Below are positions 1 through 11,572 of a DNA stretch of 64,000 nt, piece by piece. The DNA comes from Caenorhabditis elegans (Eukaryota; Nematoda; Chromadorea; Rhabditida; Rhabditidae): positions 3,286,001 to 3,350,000 of the forward strand of contig NC_003282.8 in NCBI RefSeq assembly GCF_000002985.6, written 5' to 3'. The number at the start of each line of letters is the position of its first letter. Position 1 is the stretch's first letter. Under the pieces are notes generated by a model, which worked only from the letters and a program-made list of their open reading frames with translations, ran no database searches and was not told the DNA's origin. The position numbers and the translations under genes were made by a program.

Positions 1-3000
1 GAAGAGCCAATCGAGAGCATAGACTTCATCTCATTCTCCTGAATGGTTCTAAAGTCATCTCGGTATATCCTCCAAGGAGTGTTAGCCAGAGCACGATTCT
101 CGCAGACTCTTGAAAGGATGAAGAAGCAAATGATAAGGAGAATGATCAGAAGTACAATGCATCCTCCGATAATCAATGTGGTGTAGTCGCATTTTTCATT
201 TCGGAAGCCGCATGCTGGCTCATCTGCTGGTAAGCTTCCATCAATAGACGGCCAGAATCCAGTTGACAGATCTGTAACTTGAAGTTCGTAACATCCATTT
301 CCAGTTTTTGTTCCGTCGCAATTGGTGAGCATGACTGGCTCCAGCTCACAGACTTTACGAACTGTGTCACTATTCGGGGGAACATAGAATGCCGCATAAA
401 CCGGTGCTCTTTCCGCAATATCGTCCATCATAACTGTCCCTGAAGTGACGCCGGCATTGGAGACAAGTCCCGGGAATGTGATACGTCTCATGTGATTCCA
501 AACTTCTTTTCCGTTCAAGTATGAATTCTCGTTTCCGGTTTCATTCATCGTTGCACGGACCGCCAAGGCATACAATCTCAGAGCGTCGTAGAGATGGATG
601 TAGCCGTAGATGTTTTTCTGAAATTGTGGGAACTTGACCAAAATTATTGATTTTGTTCCGAAAATGTTAGACATAAAATTGAGTTATTTCGAATTTTGTA
701 CAGGCGGACCACACTGAACTGATTGAAAATTCTGACATGTGCTAAGAAATCAGTAAGCATGGCCACGGGGTTCTGGCTTTCCTCATTGCATTTTTCGCGC
801 TCCATTGACAATCGCCTGCCGGACAACGCGTGGGAAAGTCGTGTACTCCACACCAAGGGTGTCAATTCCCGTGTCCCGTTTGTCCCGTTGTCCCGTTTTT
901 GGGGTGTTTTCACGGGAACGGGAATTCCCGTTGTCCCGTTTTTGAAATTTTCACGGGAACGGGAATTCCCGTTGTCCCGTTTTTAAAACTTTCACGGGAA
1001 CGGGACATTTTCCCTCATTTTTTGGATTTTTAAATATCTGTTTAATATTGAAAAAATCGATAAAAATGTTTATAATGCAGTTTTTTTTTTATAATTTGCC
1101 TCGAATACACTAAAATTTACGCCAACTATGCACTCTTTTTTTTTAAACCGCCCAGTTTGTCCCGTTTTTTGAGTGTTTTCAAAAAAACGGGAATTCCCGT
1201 TGTCCCGTTTTTGAAATTTTCACGGGAACGGGAATTCCCGTTGTCCCGTTTTTGAAATTTTTACGGGACATTGACACCCTTGCTCCACACGGGCAAATTC
1301 ATTTAGTTTTACAACTAAAATCGAGCCGCGACGCGACACGCAACGCGCCGTTAACCTAACGTAAATCTAATCGAGCCAAAATGGCCTAGTTCGGCAAACT
1401 CTTACATTTCAATTTATGAGGGAAGCCAGAACCGAGTGTATGGTGCTCTAAACAATATGAAAAAATTATGGAATTTTTCCTTTTCTTTTTTTTCAGCACG
1501 ACAAATTTGCCGAATTTGCCAAGTTTGCCGTGTTGAAAAATTGGCAAATATTGAAAAAAGTGATTTGCCGAATTTACCGAGCTCGGCAAATTTTGAGAAT
1601 AATTTTTCGCCCAGAAAGATGTGACGTCAGAAAGTTTTTAACCACGCGAAATCAGTTGAGATCTCTGCGTCTCAACTCCCGCATTTTTTGTAGAACAACG
1701 TAGATCAAATCGAAATGGTACACTCTGACACCGCGTGATTATTATGAATCCAGTTGCGGCATGACCCGTGGACTCCGTTCAATTTAATTTTATTAATTCA
1801 TGAGAATGCCTACTTTCTGGCGCGAAACGAGCGGCAGCAGAGAGAGCGTGCGGCAAAGAGAGATTTAGGTACCTTCGCTACGAGATATTCCCGCGCCAAA
1901 ACGGTAAGCATTCTCATGATCTCATGGTTCCTTAATTACCGCAAATTAATTTCTTACCATTTCCAAGTCATCAGTCGAGTATCCACTCGCCTCCAATCTT
2001 TCCTTGAAAGGAGTCACCAAGGTATTGTCGAATCCATTTACATCGTCGATCTAAAATTTTAATTCTTTATTTTTTTAATCGTTCTCAGGCACTCACAATA
2101 AACGAATTAGCAAAATGATCCTTAACATTCTGTTGATATTCTCCATTCTCGCCGAGCCACGGAGCCATATCTTTTGTCTCGAGTTGAAGCCACGGGAGAA
2201 TCCACGCATAATTGGCATTGTTCATTCCAGAAAGAGTCACAGCTTGCATGAATTCTTTGTTCATGTCACGGGTGGAAGAAAACGCGCAGACGACCACTGT
2301 TAATATTCTCAATCGACAATAGGGCGACTATTGAAAAAAAAAACTTACCTCTTGCACTGTTCTCCAATTCTTGAAGGAGTCCGCTATTCATGATAGCTTT
2401 CGCATTTGTGTACTCCTCTAACATAATCTTTCGAACAACATTAATTCCACGCTGGTGAAAAACTTCCTCAAATGACTGAACCCTCTCGAAAGCCACTGCT
2501 CCAGTATTTGTCGCGATCGCGACCTTATTCCATCCATAATGCTTGATCAGCGCGGCGGCAGCCTCCGCCAATGAATTCGTCGTTCTTAAAGACACCCTGG
2601 CCAGAGTTTTGAATATAGTCTTATCCGCAAAACTATTGGATGACGCCATGTACCCCACAACTGGGATATTCCAAAACGTGGCCATTTTTGCTACGGCATC
2701 CAACTCAGCGTTACAGTAAGGTCCGATAAATGCACGAACTCCTTGAACATGGTACATGTCTGCACCCACCGCAACACCTTCATACGATTCTCCGCATCCC
2801 ATTTGGTTCAGGATTCTGAAAACATTACAGGTTCTAGACAAACTTTGGAAAAGTAAAGTAGTCTTACTCAATATCGAAATCATTGCCGAGAACACCTTCC
2901 TGGGTGAGCTGCTCCTTTGAAAGTTGCAATATTTTCTCCGCATTTCTCATAGAACCCACTGCTCCGATGTGACCAACTTTTACCTTTAAAGTTAATGAAT

Positions 3001-3337
3001 TCCTAAGTTTTCAAAAGAGGCAAAATTTTGGATTTTCAGGCATTTAGGACGGCACCCAGGACAAAATTGAGTTTTGTTAGGCATCCAGCATTGAAAAAAA
3101 ATAATTGTTTCAGGAAGTATGGCCTGTCAAAATTTTGAGTTTTCCCAAAGCCTGGCACCAGAGTTTAGCTTCTGTGATCCTGTTGAAAATTTTAAATGTT
3201 TCGGATACTGGTAGGACCATTCTATCATTTTAAACGAAAAACGGGCAAATCCAGAAGCTACTACCCATGTTTCAACAAACCTTGACGTTTGCACATTCTC
3301 CTAGTAGGAGCAGAAAAATGAATAGCTCACGACGCAT
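1..3337 (-). CDS. receptor-type guanylyl cyclase (N-terminal part, runs off the window)
   Basis: Receptor guanylyl cyclase, a membrane protein that makes cGMP, mostly in sensory neurons of worms. Six exons on the minus strand: 3337-3281, 2983-2868, 2815-2349, 2296-2097, 2050-1958 and 617 to the edge. Phases agree throughout. Exon 1 (19 codons) is a signal peptide, MRRELFIFLLLLGECANVK. Residues about 20-440 are an ANF-receptor-like ligand-binding domain, with phrases such as GPYCNAELDAVAKMA and HYGWNKVAIATNTGA. A hydrophobic transmembrane segment lies at about 458-480 (LIIGGCIVLLIILLIICFF), followed by NTPWRIYRDDF, the usual start of the kinase-homology region. The catalytic domain lies beyond base 1. 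The last intron (618-1957) is long and filled with repeats. Chromosome IV carries several AFD-neuron gcy genes, but I cannot tell which paralogue this is. Confidence 0.9.
858..1275. repeat. tandem repeat of CCCGTTTTTGAAATTTTCACGGGAACGGGAATT type
   Basis: Several copies of a unit of about 44 bases, built from the self-complementary words ACGGGAATTCCCGT and TGTCCCGTTTTT, inside the last visible intron of the guanylyl cyclase gene. An AT-rich stretch (about 1025-1150) divides the array into two blocks. Confidence 0.85.
1283..1450 (+). repeat. dispersed repeat, family A (AATCGAGCCGCGACGCGACA)
   Basis: Contains CTCCACACGGGCAAATTCA, then a GCGACGCGACACGCAACGCG block, then AATGGCCTAGTTCGGCAAAC and TTTATGAGGGAAGCCAGAA. 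The same ordered blocks recur at about 6640-6870 (reverse), 12075-12240 and 19310-19535, which marks an old mobile-element family. No coding capacity is seen. Confidence 0.8.
1607..1737. repeat. MITE family B, partial copy
   Basis: Partial copy of a MITE whose full form is at 5781-5952: TGTGACGTCAG, AATCAGTTGAGA, TGCGTCTCAACTCCCGCATT and CACTCTGACACC in that order. The left terminal repeat is missing. Confidence 0.75.
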
Positions 3338-3689
3338 TGAAAATAGCGAAATGCGAAGAAGTGAGTATATATTTTGGCAATCAGCCGAAGTGGTGGACCG
3401 ACTCCAGTTGGATTATCCCAAATTTTGAATCCCTCTTCGGAAATCTCATGATATGATCCGATGGATAAGCTTCTTAAAATTGACTTACTTCAGACTACTG
3501 TAGAGGAGTTTTATTACTCACTGCTTTTATTACTCGGTTTAACCATAGACTTCAAACTTCAGATAACTTCAGATACCATCAAAATAGCTTGAAAAAACAT
3601 TTTTTGTACAAGATTGATCGTGACAGGTATTTGTTAACTACATCAAATTTCTAAAATTCACATGATTAGCTAGTAACCAACATACCTGT

Positions 3690-3800
3690 GCGGCATTCGG
3701 AATTTTTCGGCATAACGGCATTTTCGGCATATGCCGTGAATTTTGAAATCGGCATTTCGGCATATGCCGCGCTCCAAAAACCGGCATTCGGCATTCGGCA
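3690..3800. repeat. GGCATATGCCG-type tandem repeat patch
   Basis: Short degenerate repeats of GGCATTTCGGCATATGCCG, the same family as the larger patch at 4994-5242. Each repeat is itself palindromic (CGGCATATGCCG). Confidence 0.75.
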
Positions 3801-4189
3801 TTTCGGCATTTTGAACGATTGTTTTCCAGTTATAAAAAATTAACGTGATTTGAATGTTTTCAATCAAACTTCAATGTTCTTTATATCATTACCAACATAT
3901 TAAAAATAGTATTCGTCTGATTTTGGTATATGACGTAGCACTACAGGTATGCACAGTTTTTGGCTTTTGACTAAATATTGAGTCGGTGTTACTGGTTAGA
4001 TGTTTTTAGGATTCTATAGGAGTACTTCAATGCGCTCAACTGCTATGAAACTCTCTCCATTTTAGCGGTATAGGGAATCTGCAAACTTTTTTGGAAAACT
4101 AATATTGGCATCGGATGCAGCAAACCAAAATATCTCTGTATCTACAATTTTATACTCACATTTCAAAAATTGAATGCAAAAGAGCAAAG

Positions 4190-4745
4190 GTGAAAAGTCG
4201 ACCGTCCAAATGCTATGGGACACCCTGACTAGGAATCTGTCAAAAGGTGCCCATGCGACTTACATATCAGATCTATGCCATTCGATAGTACATGTCTGAA
4301 AACGGTTACTCATGAATTTTTAGCGGCAAAACTGCAGAACCAAGCTCTCGGCGGGCTCTCAAAGATCCTGAAAATAGCACTATAACGAGGCGAATTTTTG
4401 CTTTTTTTGTTAAATTACAAAATATTGATAAATATTCGGTCCATTTTTAGCAAAAATGAGTGTTTCAGCTTCTAAATTGTGATAAAAACATTATTTATCA
4501 ATATTCTATTCATATTTGAGTATTTTTTAGGAAAAAAATTAAACAAAAAAGTTGCCTCGTTTCTTATAGGGCTGTTTACAGGATCTTTCAGAGCCAGCCG
4601 TGAGCTTGGTTCTGGAGATTGCCGCTAAAAATTCATTAGTAACCTTTTTAAAACATAGGCTATCAAATGACATAGATCTCATATGTAAGTCCGATGGGTC
4701 ACCTTCTGACGGATCCTTGTTAGGGATATTTTAGGGAATTTCACA
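4190..4745. repeat. large imperfect inverted repeat
   Basis: The left arm (about 4190-4400) reads GGTTACTCATGAATTTTTAG and CAGAACCAAGCTCTCGG. The right arm (about 4550-4745) carries the same words in the same reading direction after complementing (CCGTGAGCTTGGTTCTG, AAAAATTCATTAGTAACC). The spacer is AT-rich. This looks like a decayed foldback or MITE without a gene. Confidence 0.7.
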
Positions 4746-4993
4746 CAAAGTTCTTTTTTTTTGCAAAGCATTAAATTGGTGCATTTTCAGACAATTTTCG
4801 AGTCATTTTAGAGTCAAAATTGTTGCAGAAATGTTATAAATTATCGAGCAAAAAGCTTCAAGAAATCTGAAAAAAGGAACAATCTGCAAAAAAACCTTAA
4901 TATTTGCAAGATTTTTATGTTTCATCGGATACACGAAAATTATTAAAATATGGTTTTTGACAGAAAATCAAAACCAAAAATGCAGCAAAAAAA

Positions 4994-5242
4994 ACGGCAT
5001 AATGCCGTCATAATGTCGGCATTATGTCGTTATGCCGGTCATTTCATTTTTCGGCATATCGGCATTTACGGCATATGCCGTGAATTTTAAAATCGGCATA
5101 ACGGCATATGCCGTGAATTTTAAAATCGGCATAACGGCATGTGCCATGAATTTTAAAATCGGCATAACGGCATATGCCGCGCTCCAAAAACCGGCATTAT
5201 GCCGGCATCGGCATATGCCGAATGCCGAATGCCGCACAGGTA
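4994..5242. repeat. GGCATAACGGCATATGCCGTGAATTTTAAAATC tandem repeat
   Basis: Three to four near-identical units of about 42 bases, plus degenerate flanks. Related to the patch at 3690-3800, so the two bracket the palindrome at 4190-4745. Confidence 0.85.
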
Positions 5243-5548
5243 TGGTAACCAACATGGATTGCTAACATTACCTGGACCTCCAAACTAATATCATTGATCC
5301 TATTCTCTAACTTCGGCGAGACCACTTCTGATTTGAAACTTTTGATTGTTTTTTTCTCGTCATTTAATTCTTATCATAATAGCATGTCTGTCTTTTACAA
5401 TGATTATCCGTAACCTTGTCAAATTCGATTTCCGTCAGAAACCATGTAATATAGTTTCTAGCAGGAATTGGTAAGAGATGCACGGCATATTTTTTGTTGT
5501 TTATATCTATCTCGCAATTAGTTGTACTAATATATGTTCCCGGGCAAG

Positions 5549-5727
5549 TGGTGTGTCAGGCTGTCCCATCACGGTTTGATCTACAAAAAATGCGGGGATT
5601 TTTTGCCCAAAAAATGTGACGTCAGCACGTTCTCAACATGCAAAATCAGTTGAGAACACTGCGTCTCAACTCCCGCTTTTTTTTTGTAGATCAACGTAGA
5701 TCAAGATGGGCACTCTGACACCATGTG
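5549..5727. repeat. MITE family B copy
   Basis: Begins GTGGTGTGTCAGGCTGTCCCA and ends CACTCTGACACCATGTG, with the internal words ATCTACAAAAAATGCGGG and TCCCGC...TTTTTGTAGATC forming a hairpin. It lies 55 bases from the next copy. Confidence 0.85.
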
Positions 5728-5780
5728 AAGGGGTGGGTGCTTCTCAAAATACTCAAAAACTGGCTGAAACCCGACATAAT

Positions 5781-5952
5781 CACGTGGTGTCAGGGTGTCC
5801 CATTACGGTTCGATCTACAAAAAATGCGGGAATTTTTCGCCCAAAAAAATGTGACTTCAGCACGTTCTTAACCATGCAAAATCGATTCTAAAAAAACGAT
5901 TCTCGTAGATTTAAGTAGATCAAACCGAGGTGGGACACTCTGACACCACGTG
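5781..5952. repeat. MITE family B, best-preserved copy
   Basis: 172 bases with perfect 13-base terminal inverted repeats CACGTGGTGTCAG / CTGACACCACGTG. Carries GATCTACAAAAAATGCGGG and TGTGACTTCAG internally. No coding capacity. The family is moved, or was moved, by a transposase not in this window. Confidence 0.85.
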
Positions 5953-6303
5953 CATAATGCGATTGAAGGCAGTTTTACTTAAAATGACTCTACATTTTTG
6001 AATGCTAAAAGTCTTAGGTGATCCTTATTATAATAACATGCCACCAAACATTTCCTGTACGTAGTTGATTTTGGCATCCCAGCCGCCGACGCCTAACCTT
6101 GTCAAATTCAATTTCCGTTACTCGAACCCATGTTCAACTAGTAAACACTGCTCGATCTAACTATATAGGTGCGTGACAAAACCGGTCACGGGACGACGAC
6201 CTTGGTTCAGTTGGTGTTCTGGTACGGTATGTGTGTTGTTGTTCAGAAATGCTTTCGACGAAAAGCGAAAGGCGCAAGTGAGAGAGAGAGAGGAGCGAGT
6301 AGA

Positions 6304-6311
<8 letters not shown>

Positions 6312-6335
<24 letters not shown>

Positions 6336-6339
6336 GGGG
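6312..6339 (+). repeat. homopolymer of 28 G
   Basis: Uninterrupted G run 32 bases before the predicted ATG at 6371, probably in the 5' leader or core promoter. Such runs in C. elegans form G-quadruplexes and are deletion-prone without the DOG-1/FANCJ helicase (established knowledge). Confidence 0.95.
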
Positions 6340-6370
6340 AACCGATTCGTATTCGTGTCGACACTCGAGG

Positions 6371-8471
6371 ATGAGTGGATTCCGAAAGGACGGTACGTGG
6401 ATTAGTTTAATATTGAACTTTCTCTCTCCATGACATTTCTGTTTGCAGAACTCATCCCCGTTATCATTGACATCCATGGTGAGAAGCGTAAGATGTTTGA
6501 AGATATCGCCGACACGGTGTTGAGAAGAGTTCTCGATGAAGAAGAAAATGAGGTTTTTCGTTTTCCTTTTTCTTCGTGCTTGAACCACAGGGGTGTGCGG
6601 TGAATTTTTCGGCGAATTTAGAATATTAATTTTAAGAAAAAAACAACGAAGGCTTCCCTCGTAAATTGAAATGGAAGAGTTTGCCGAACTAGGTCATTTT
6701 GGCTCGGCCGTATATGGTGTAGATTTACGGCGCGTTGCGTGTCGCGTCGCGGCTCGATTTTAGTTATAAAACTAAATGTATTTGTCTGTGTGGAGTACAC
6801 GACACTTTCCCACGCGTTGTCCATGGAGCGCAAGAATTCAATGAGGAAGGCCAGAACCCCGTGTTTGCTGATTTTTAGAATTTTTGATAAATGGTATTTT
6901 CGGAACTTGCTCAATTTCAAAATTTTCGGCAATTCGAAAAATATCGATAAATGTCGAATTGAATCAAAAATTCACGACATTTTTTGCAAAAAAGGTGTGC
7001 GCCTTTACATGGTGCCAGGTTGACCCACTAAGGTTTGATCTACAAAAAATGCGGGCATTTTTTTGCCCATAAAATGTGACGTCAGCACGTCCTTAACCGT
7101 GCAAAATCAGTTGAGAACTCTGCGTCTCTTCTCCCGCATTTTTTGTAGATCAACGTAGATCAAGCCAAAATGAGACACTCTGACACCACGTGCGCCTTTA
7201 AAGAGCACTGTAATTTCAAACTTTCGTTACTTCGGAATTTTTATTGATTTCTCGTAGTTTAAAAAAATATAATAAGAATAAATAAAACACCTGCATTTTA
7301 AAAAATCGATGAAAATTCCGCGAAGACGAAAGTTCAAAATTACCGTACTCTTTAAAGGCGCACATATTTTCGCATCTAATAAGAATTGTCGTGTCGAGAC
7401 CGGAAACCATATTTTTGGCGTTATAATCGCCCTTTTTTTGCGTCAGGGTAACATATTTTGTCTGAAGATTAAAGGCGCAAAAGTCACGGCCCGAGAAGTG
7501 GTACCTGTACGCAATTTGTCTACCGTATACCTGGACGTTTGGGCGCGTGTATCTCAAAAACGGTTGGTCCAGTTTTTTTGTGATGCATATAAAAAATGTC
7601 CGAAATTAAATTCTAAATTTTTTGGACCAAAGCTTTTTTCGTTATCACGCGCCCAAACCTGGTCTACACTCAAATTATCAGTAGAGCGCATTTGCATGGA
7701 TGTACCACTTGCCGGGCCGTGAAGTATATTATTCCGGGAATACATTCCGGGAAAAATTCCGAGGATGCGTATTGCGCAACAAAATTTGACGCGCAAAATA
7801 TCTCGTAGCGAAAACTACAGTAATTCTTTAAATTACTACTGTAGCGCTGGCGTCGATTTACGGACACAATTTTCGATATGAAATTCGTTGCTTAATTTTA
7901 ATATTCCATCGATAAATCTAATCGAAAATTTTCGAAAAAAAATTTTTTTTTTGAGAAAATCGAGCCCGTAAATCGACACAAGCGCTACAGTAGTCATTTA
8001 AAGAATTACTGTAGTTTTCGCTACGAGATATTTAGATAACAGTTTTACAGTACCCTATTGAAGGCGCATGTTCTTTTTAAAAATATTGAAATTTTAGATT
8101 AAAAAACTTGAGTTTTTTAATCTGATAATATTTTTTTTCAGTGTCCACCGATTGAGTCACGTGGTTCCAGCACATCATCATTTTCGACAACGCCATCTTC
8201 GTCTGCCTCGCCGCTTTCCATCAACCAACTTCTCAGTTCTTCGTTCTCTCAACCGCCGGCACCCCAACTGCCTGTGCCGCTGGCGTTCAACCCGTTCCAG
8301 CTAGCTCTCTATCAGTCTCTAGTTGCGAACAACACTCTCGCATTTCCCGTTTTTGGCGGTCCCCCGTCAATATTTCCGTTGCTTGTTCCGCCGCCGCAGC
8401 CCCAGCCGACTGTTGAGTCGATCGAATTGCTGAAAATTCTCCAAAATATGTTGGCAAAACAAAAGAAGTGA
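6371..8471 (+). CDS. small protein of unknown function, Ser/Pro-rich C-terminus
   Basis: Three exons, 6371-6392, 6449-6552 and 8142-8471, in consistent phase, giving about 151 residues. The first 42 residues are charged (MSGFRKDELIPVIIDIHG, then an acidic helix ending DEEENE). The rest is low complexity: a Ser/Thr run, then hydrophobic and proline-rich segments (LPVPLAFNPFQLALYQ, PPPQPQP) and a short terminal helix ending MLAKQKK. There is no signal peptide or known domain that I recognise. Intron 2 is 1.6 kb, filled with family A, B and C repeats and a palindrome, far longer than intron 1 (56 bases). The ATG was chosen because the reading frame starts there and splices cleanly. An upstream in-frame extension through the G run is possible but unlikely. 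Confidence 0.65.
6640..6870 (-). repeat. dispersed repeat, family A, reverse copy in intron 2
   Basis: Reverse-oriented copy of the family seen at 1283-1450: CCTCGTAAATTGAAATGGA, GTTTGCCGAACTAGG, GCGTTGCGTGTCGCGTCGCG and GTGTGGAGTACACGACAC. Confidence 0.8.
7008..7192. repeat. MITE family B copy in intron 2
   Basis: Ends in CTCTGACACCACGTG and begins ACATGGTGCCAGGTTG. Internal TGTGACGTCAGCACGTCC is as in the other copies. It directly abuts a family C palindrome. Confidence 0.85.
7192..7368. repeat. palindromic MITE family C (GTGCGCCTTTAAAGAGTACTGTAG)
   Basis: Inverted arms GCGCCTTTAAAGAGCACTGTAA / TACCGTACTCTTTAAAGGCGC surround a central AATCGATGAAAATTCCGCG word. Sister copies lie at 11357-11572 and 11871-12048, and a single arm at 43705-43738. 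Confidence 0.8.
7793..8035. repeat. inverted repeat ending ATATCTCGTAGCGAAAACTAC
   Basis: Arms of about 80 bases: AAATATCTCGTAGCGAAAAC and TGTAGCGCTGGCGTCGATTTAC on the left, their complements on the right (GTAAATCGACACAAGCGCTACA, TTTTCGCTACGAGATAT). A foldback MITE inside intron 2 of the small gene. Confidence 0.8.
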
Positions 8472-9144
8472 TTGATTCATTTCGATTTTCTGTCATTCTT
8501 TTTCGGTGACAAACAATTTTCAATTTTTCACAATTTTCAACGCAGTTTTGTCATTTTTCCATCTTCTGTCGCCTTATCTCCCACCTAGATGTCATGATGT
8601 TGTTCGAAATAAAAATTAAATAAATATTTTTGTTTCGAAAAAAAATAAATCGATTGTTTTTCCAAAAATAAACAACAGTTTCCCCTTTCAAACAAACGAA
8701 AAGTGGGCGCGAGAATAAAGAGACACCACAAAAAATTGTTGCTAACGCGCTCCATTGCGAAGGTCTCGCAACGATTTGTGTTCAAAAAGACATGCGCCTT
8801 TGAGCCTGTTCAAATTGTAAATCAGCATTTTTTACTTTTTTCTTCTGTTTTCTGCCGCTTTTTTAAAAGGAAATTCATTATTTTTACATCAAAAAGCCAA
8901 TATCCCAGATAAATTTCATTAAAAATGCTAAATAATGCGTTTCGAGTAATATTTTGTTGGAGAAAAACTGTGTTTTAGGATAGGCCGGTTTCACACATGT
9001 TTGTTGGTATAAAAATGTTATTTTTTGCTTGGGATTTCAAAATTAAAATTATATTTGTTAAGCGATAGGATTTTCCTTCACTTTCTTCTCTCTAGTCTCC
9101 ATGACCGTATCGATTTCAATGTTTATTCTTTCAGATAGATCAAA
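8472..9144. other. intergenic, 3' UTR and PA2G4 promoter
   Basis: AT-rich, with AATAAAAATTAAATAAATA near 8608 as the likely poly(A) region of the upstream gene. No MITE of the families above is seen here. A trans-splice acceptor (TTCTTTCAG, 9126-9134) closes the interval 10 bases before the ATG of the next gene. Confidence 0.6.
9126..9134 (+). promoter_or_regulatory. probable spliced-leader acceptor
   Basis: TTCTTTCAG lies 10 bases upstream of the PA2G4 ATG with no donor visible upstream. This is the standard layout for SL1 trans-splicing in Caenorhabditis. Confidence 0.6.
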
Positions 9145-10521
9145 ATGGTTAGAAAGGACAGTGAAAGCAGCTGCTCCAGCGATGGAAGCCACACTCACGA
9201 GGACTACACTTTGGCCAACGACGCCGTCGTCACCAAGTACCAGGTTGCTGCTGAAATCACCAATGCTGTTCTGAAGGTGCGCTGCTATAGTTTGGATTTT
9301 GTGTGAAACTAAATTTTTGTTTTCAGGAGGTCCTCGCCAACATTAAGGAAGGAGCCATCGCTGGAGATCTTTGCGATCTCGGAGACAAGCTGATTCTCGA
9401 GAAAACTGGAAAACTCTACAAGAAGGAGAAGAACTTCACCAAGGGAATCGCCATGCCAACTTGCATTTCTATTGACAACTGCATTTGCCATTACACTCCG
9501 CTCAAGTCCGAAGCTCCAGTAGTGTTGAAGAATGGACAAGTCGTCAAAGTCGATCTCGGAACACACATCGATGGTCTCATCGCCACCGCCGCTCACACCG
9601 TTGTAGTTGGAGCTTCCAAGGACAACAAAGTAACCGGAAAGCTTGCCGATCTTCTCCGCGGAACCCATGATGCGCTCGAAATCGCCATTCGTTCCCTCCG
9701 TCCAGACACTGAGAATACCACCATCACAAAGAACATCGACAAGACCGCTGCCGAATTCGGACTTACCCCAATCGAGAACATGCTCTCCCACCAGCTCGAG
9801 AGAAACGAGATCGACGGAGAGAAGAAGATCATTCAAAACTCTGGAGAGAAGCAGAAGGGAGAAATCGAGAAGATCAAGATCGACAAGCACGAGGCTTACG
9901 CCATCGATATCCTCTTCTCCACCGGAAAAGGACAGCCAAAGGACATGGATACTCGTACCACCGTCTTCAGAAAGAACGAGCAAGTCAGCTACCAGCTCAA
10001 GATGAAGGCTTCTCGTGTCTTCTTCTCCGATGTCAACAAAGTGGTAAGTGTCATTTTATCGATATTAGTTTCAATTCAATAATTTAATATTTTTTAGCAC
10101 GGACCAATGCCATTCTCTCTGCGCAGCTTCGAGGAGGAAGTCAAGGCAAAGATGGGAGTTGTCGAGTGCGAGAAATACGGACTCCTTGTTCCATATCCAG
10201 TAAGCACATCAATTTATCGTTTCGAATTCTAAAAAAAAACTATTTTAGGTGTTATACGAGAAGGAAGGAGAGCTCGTCGCTCAATTCAAGGCCACCGTTC
10301 TTGTTATGCCAAACGGACTCCTGAAGATTGCTGGACTCCCATTCGATTCGGACGTGTACCAATCTGATTTGACCGTCAAGGTAACATACTTTAACAATGT
10401 TTTTACAATTATCATTAATCTTTTTCAGGACCCGGAACTCCAAGCCGTCCTGAAATCCGCCCTCAAGCCAAAGAAGAAGAAGGAGGCCAAGAAGGACGAG
10501 CCAGCAGCCAAGAAAGCATAA
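9145..10521 (+). CDS. W08E12.7: proliferation-associated protein 2G4 (EBP1) orthologue
   Basis: Five exons (9145-9276, 9327-10043, 10098-10199, 10249-10380, 10429-10521) give 391 residues, close to the 394 of human PA2G4. The protein has the methionine-aminopeptidase (M24) pita-bread fold but is not a peptidase. It binds RNA, ribosomes and ErbB3 in animals and acts in growth and translation. Visible hallmarks are [36 protein letters not shown], the [15 protein letters not shown] segment and a lysine-rich C-terminus ([18 protein letters not shown]). Codon use is strongly biased and the leader has a trans-splice site, fitting a highly expressed housekeeping gene. The 3' UTR is about 490 bases, with AATAAA at 11008-11013. 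The cosmid name is from memory. Confidence 0.95.
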
Positions 10522-11356
10522 ACTCACCCTTTTCACTTTCTATTTATGATTGCCCTTTTGGACCTCTCTTTCCTACTATCCCCTATCTGCCTCTTTAATG
10601 GTATTTAAAATGCCGATGGTTTTCTGTCACTAATGATTTCCAAGGTTGAGACTGGGTTTTGTATTGGGTAAAAGCCGTAGTCTCAGAACTACGCTCATTT
10701 CACTGCTTTTAGTTTCTCTTCCCTGGTAGACAACAAAATCATTCTGTTAAAATCTCGATGTTAAACATTTCCACCTCTTCCCACTATTATCCTTTTTCTC
10801 TTTTCTTCCTTGTGTTCAATTATCATTATTATTTTTTGTTGGTTTATTCTCGGTTATGTCTGTGAGCCGTTTAATTCATCTATGATAGGAATCCGGTTGT
10901 TGATTTGGGATCACATTCACTTTATTGATGAAAAAAGCCTGATCATATACTTGTTCTCAGTTTCCCTTCCCAAACCCCCGTTAATTTTTTTTTCTCAGTT
11001 TGTGTCCAATAAATTGAAATCAGCAGCAGCAGCTTCTTTTGTGTAACTCGATTCATTAACATGCTCGTTAGTTGTATTGATGCTGAACTTTGAATTGCTC
11101 CGATGGGGGGAGACAGGCTCCTTGTTCCTGTTCCTGGAGAAAATACAAACAGACTGAGCTGATAAACAATCGCAAAGAAATTTATTACTGTAGTTCTTAA
11201 AGGCACATACATTTTTTTTCGATTTTTTGAAAATTTATCGGTCCATTTTTTGAAGAAATTGTCATTTTTCATGTTTCCCAGTCTCAAAACTTTGGGCTTT
11301 TGCGTCAAAATTACGATTTCCGGTCTCGACACGACGATCTATTAAAAATACAAAAA

Positions 11357-11572
11357 AGGTGTGCGCCTTTAAAGAGTACTGTAGTTTCAAACCTTTGGTG
11401 TTGGGGATTTTTTGGTTTTCAGAGCTTTTCAAGCGAGTCTTTGTGTTTCTAATTATTTTATTAATGTTTTTAAATAAATAAATGTTTATTAAACAAAACA
11501 ATTATGAAAAATCGATGAAATTCCGCAATACCGAATTTTGGAAATTACAGTACTTTTTAAAGGTGCACACCT
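11357..11572. repeat. palindromic MITE family C
   Basis: TGTGCGCCTTTAAAGAGTAC on the left and CAGTACTTTTTAAAGGTGCAC on the right, with AAAAATCGATGAAATTCCGC near the right arm, as in the other copies. Confidence 0.8.

Larger units (their letters stand above)
3338..6370. other. intergenic interval between two divergent genes, mostly repeats
   Basis: Separates the reverse guanylyl cyclase gene from the forward gene at 6371 and must hold both promoters. It contains GGCATA satellite patches (3690-3800, 4994-5242), a large imperfect palindrome (4190-4745) and two family B MITEs (5549-5727, 5781-5952). I see no convincing exon. The promoter of the cyclase should lie in 3338-3690, the least repetitive part. 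Confidence 0.7.

Noticed and set aside
1-3337. Naming the guanylyl cyclase as a particular gcy gene
   Set aside because: Several paralogues on this chromosome are similar in the visible ectodomain, and I cannot align them here.
8274-8471. Separate 65-codon gene
   Set aside because: It is the in-phase end of exon 3 of the small gene at 6371-8471.
9309-9983. 224-codon antisense frame over PA2G4
   Set aside because: Shadow of a strongly codon-biased gene on the other strand, no splice sites or homology.
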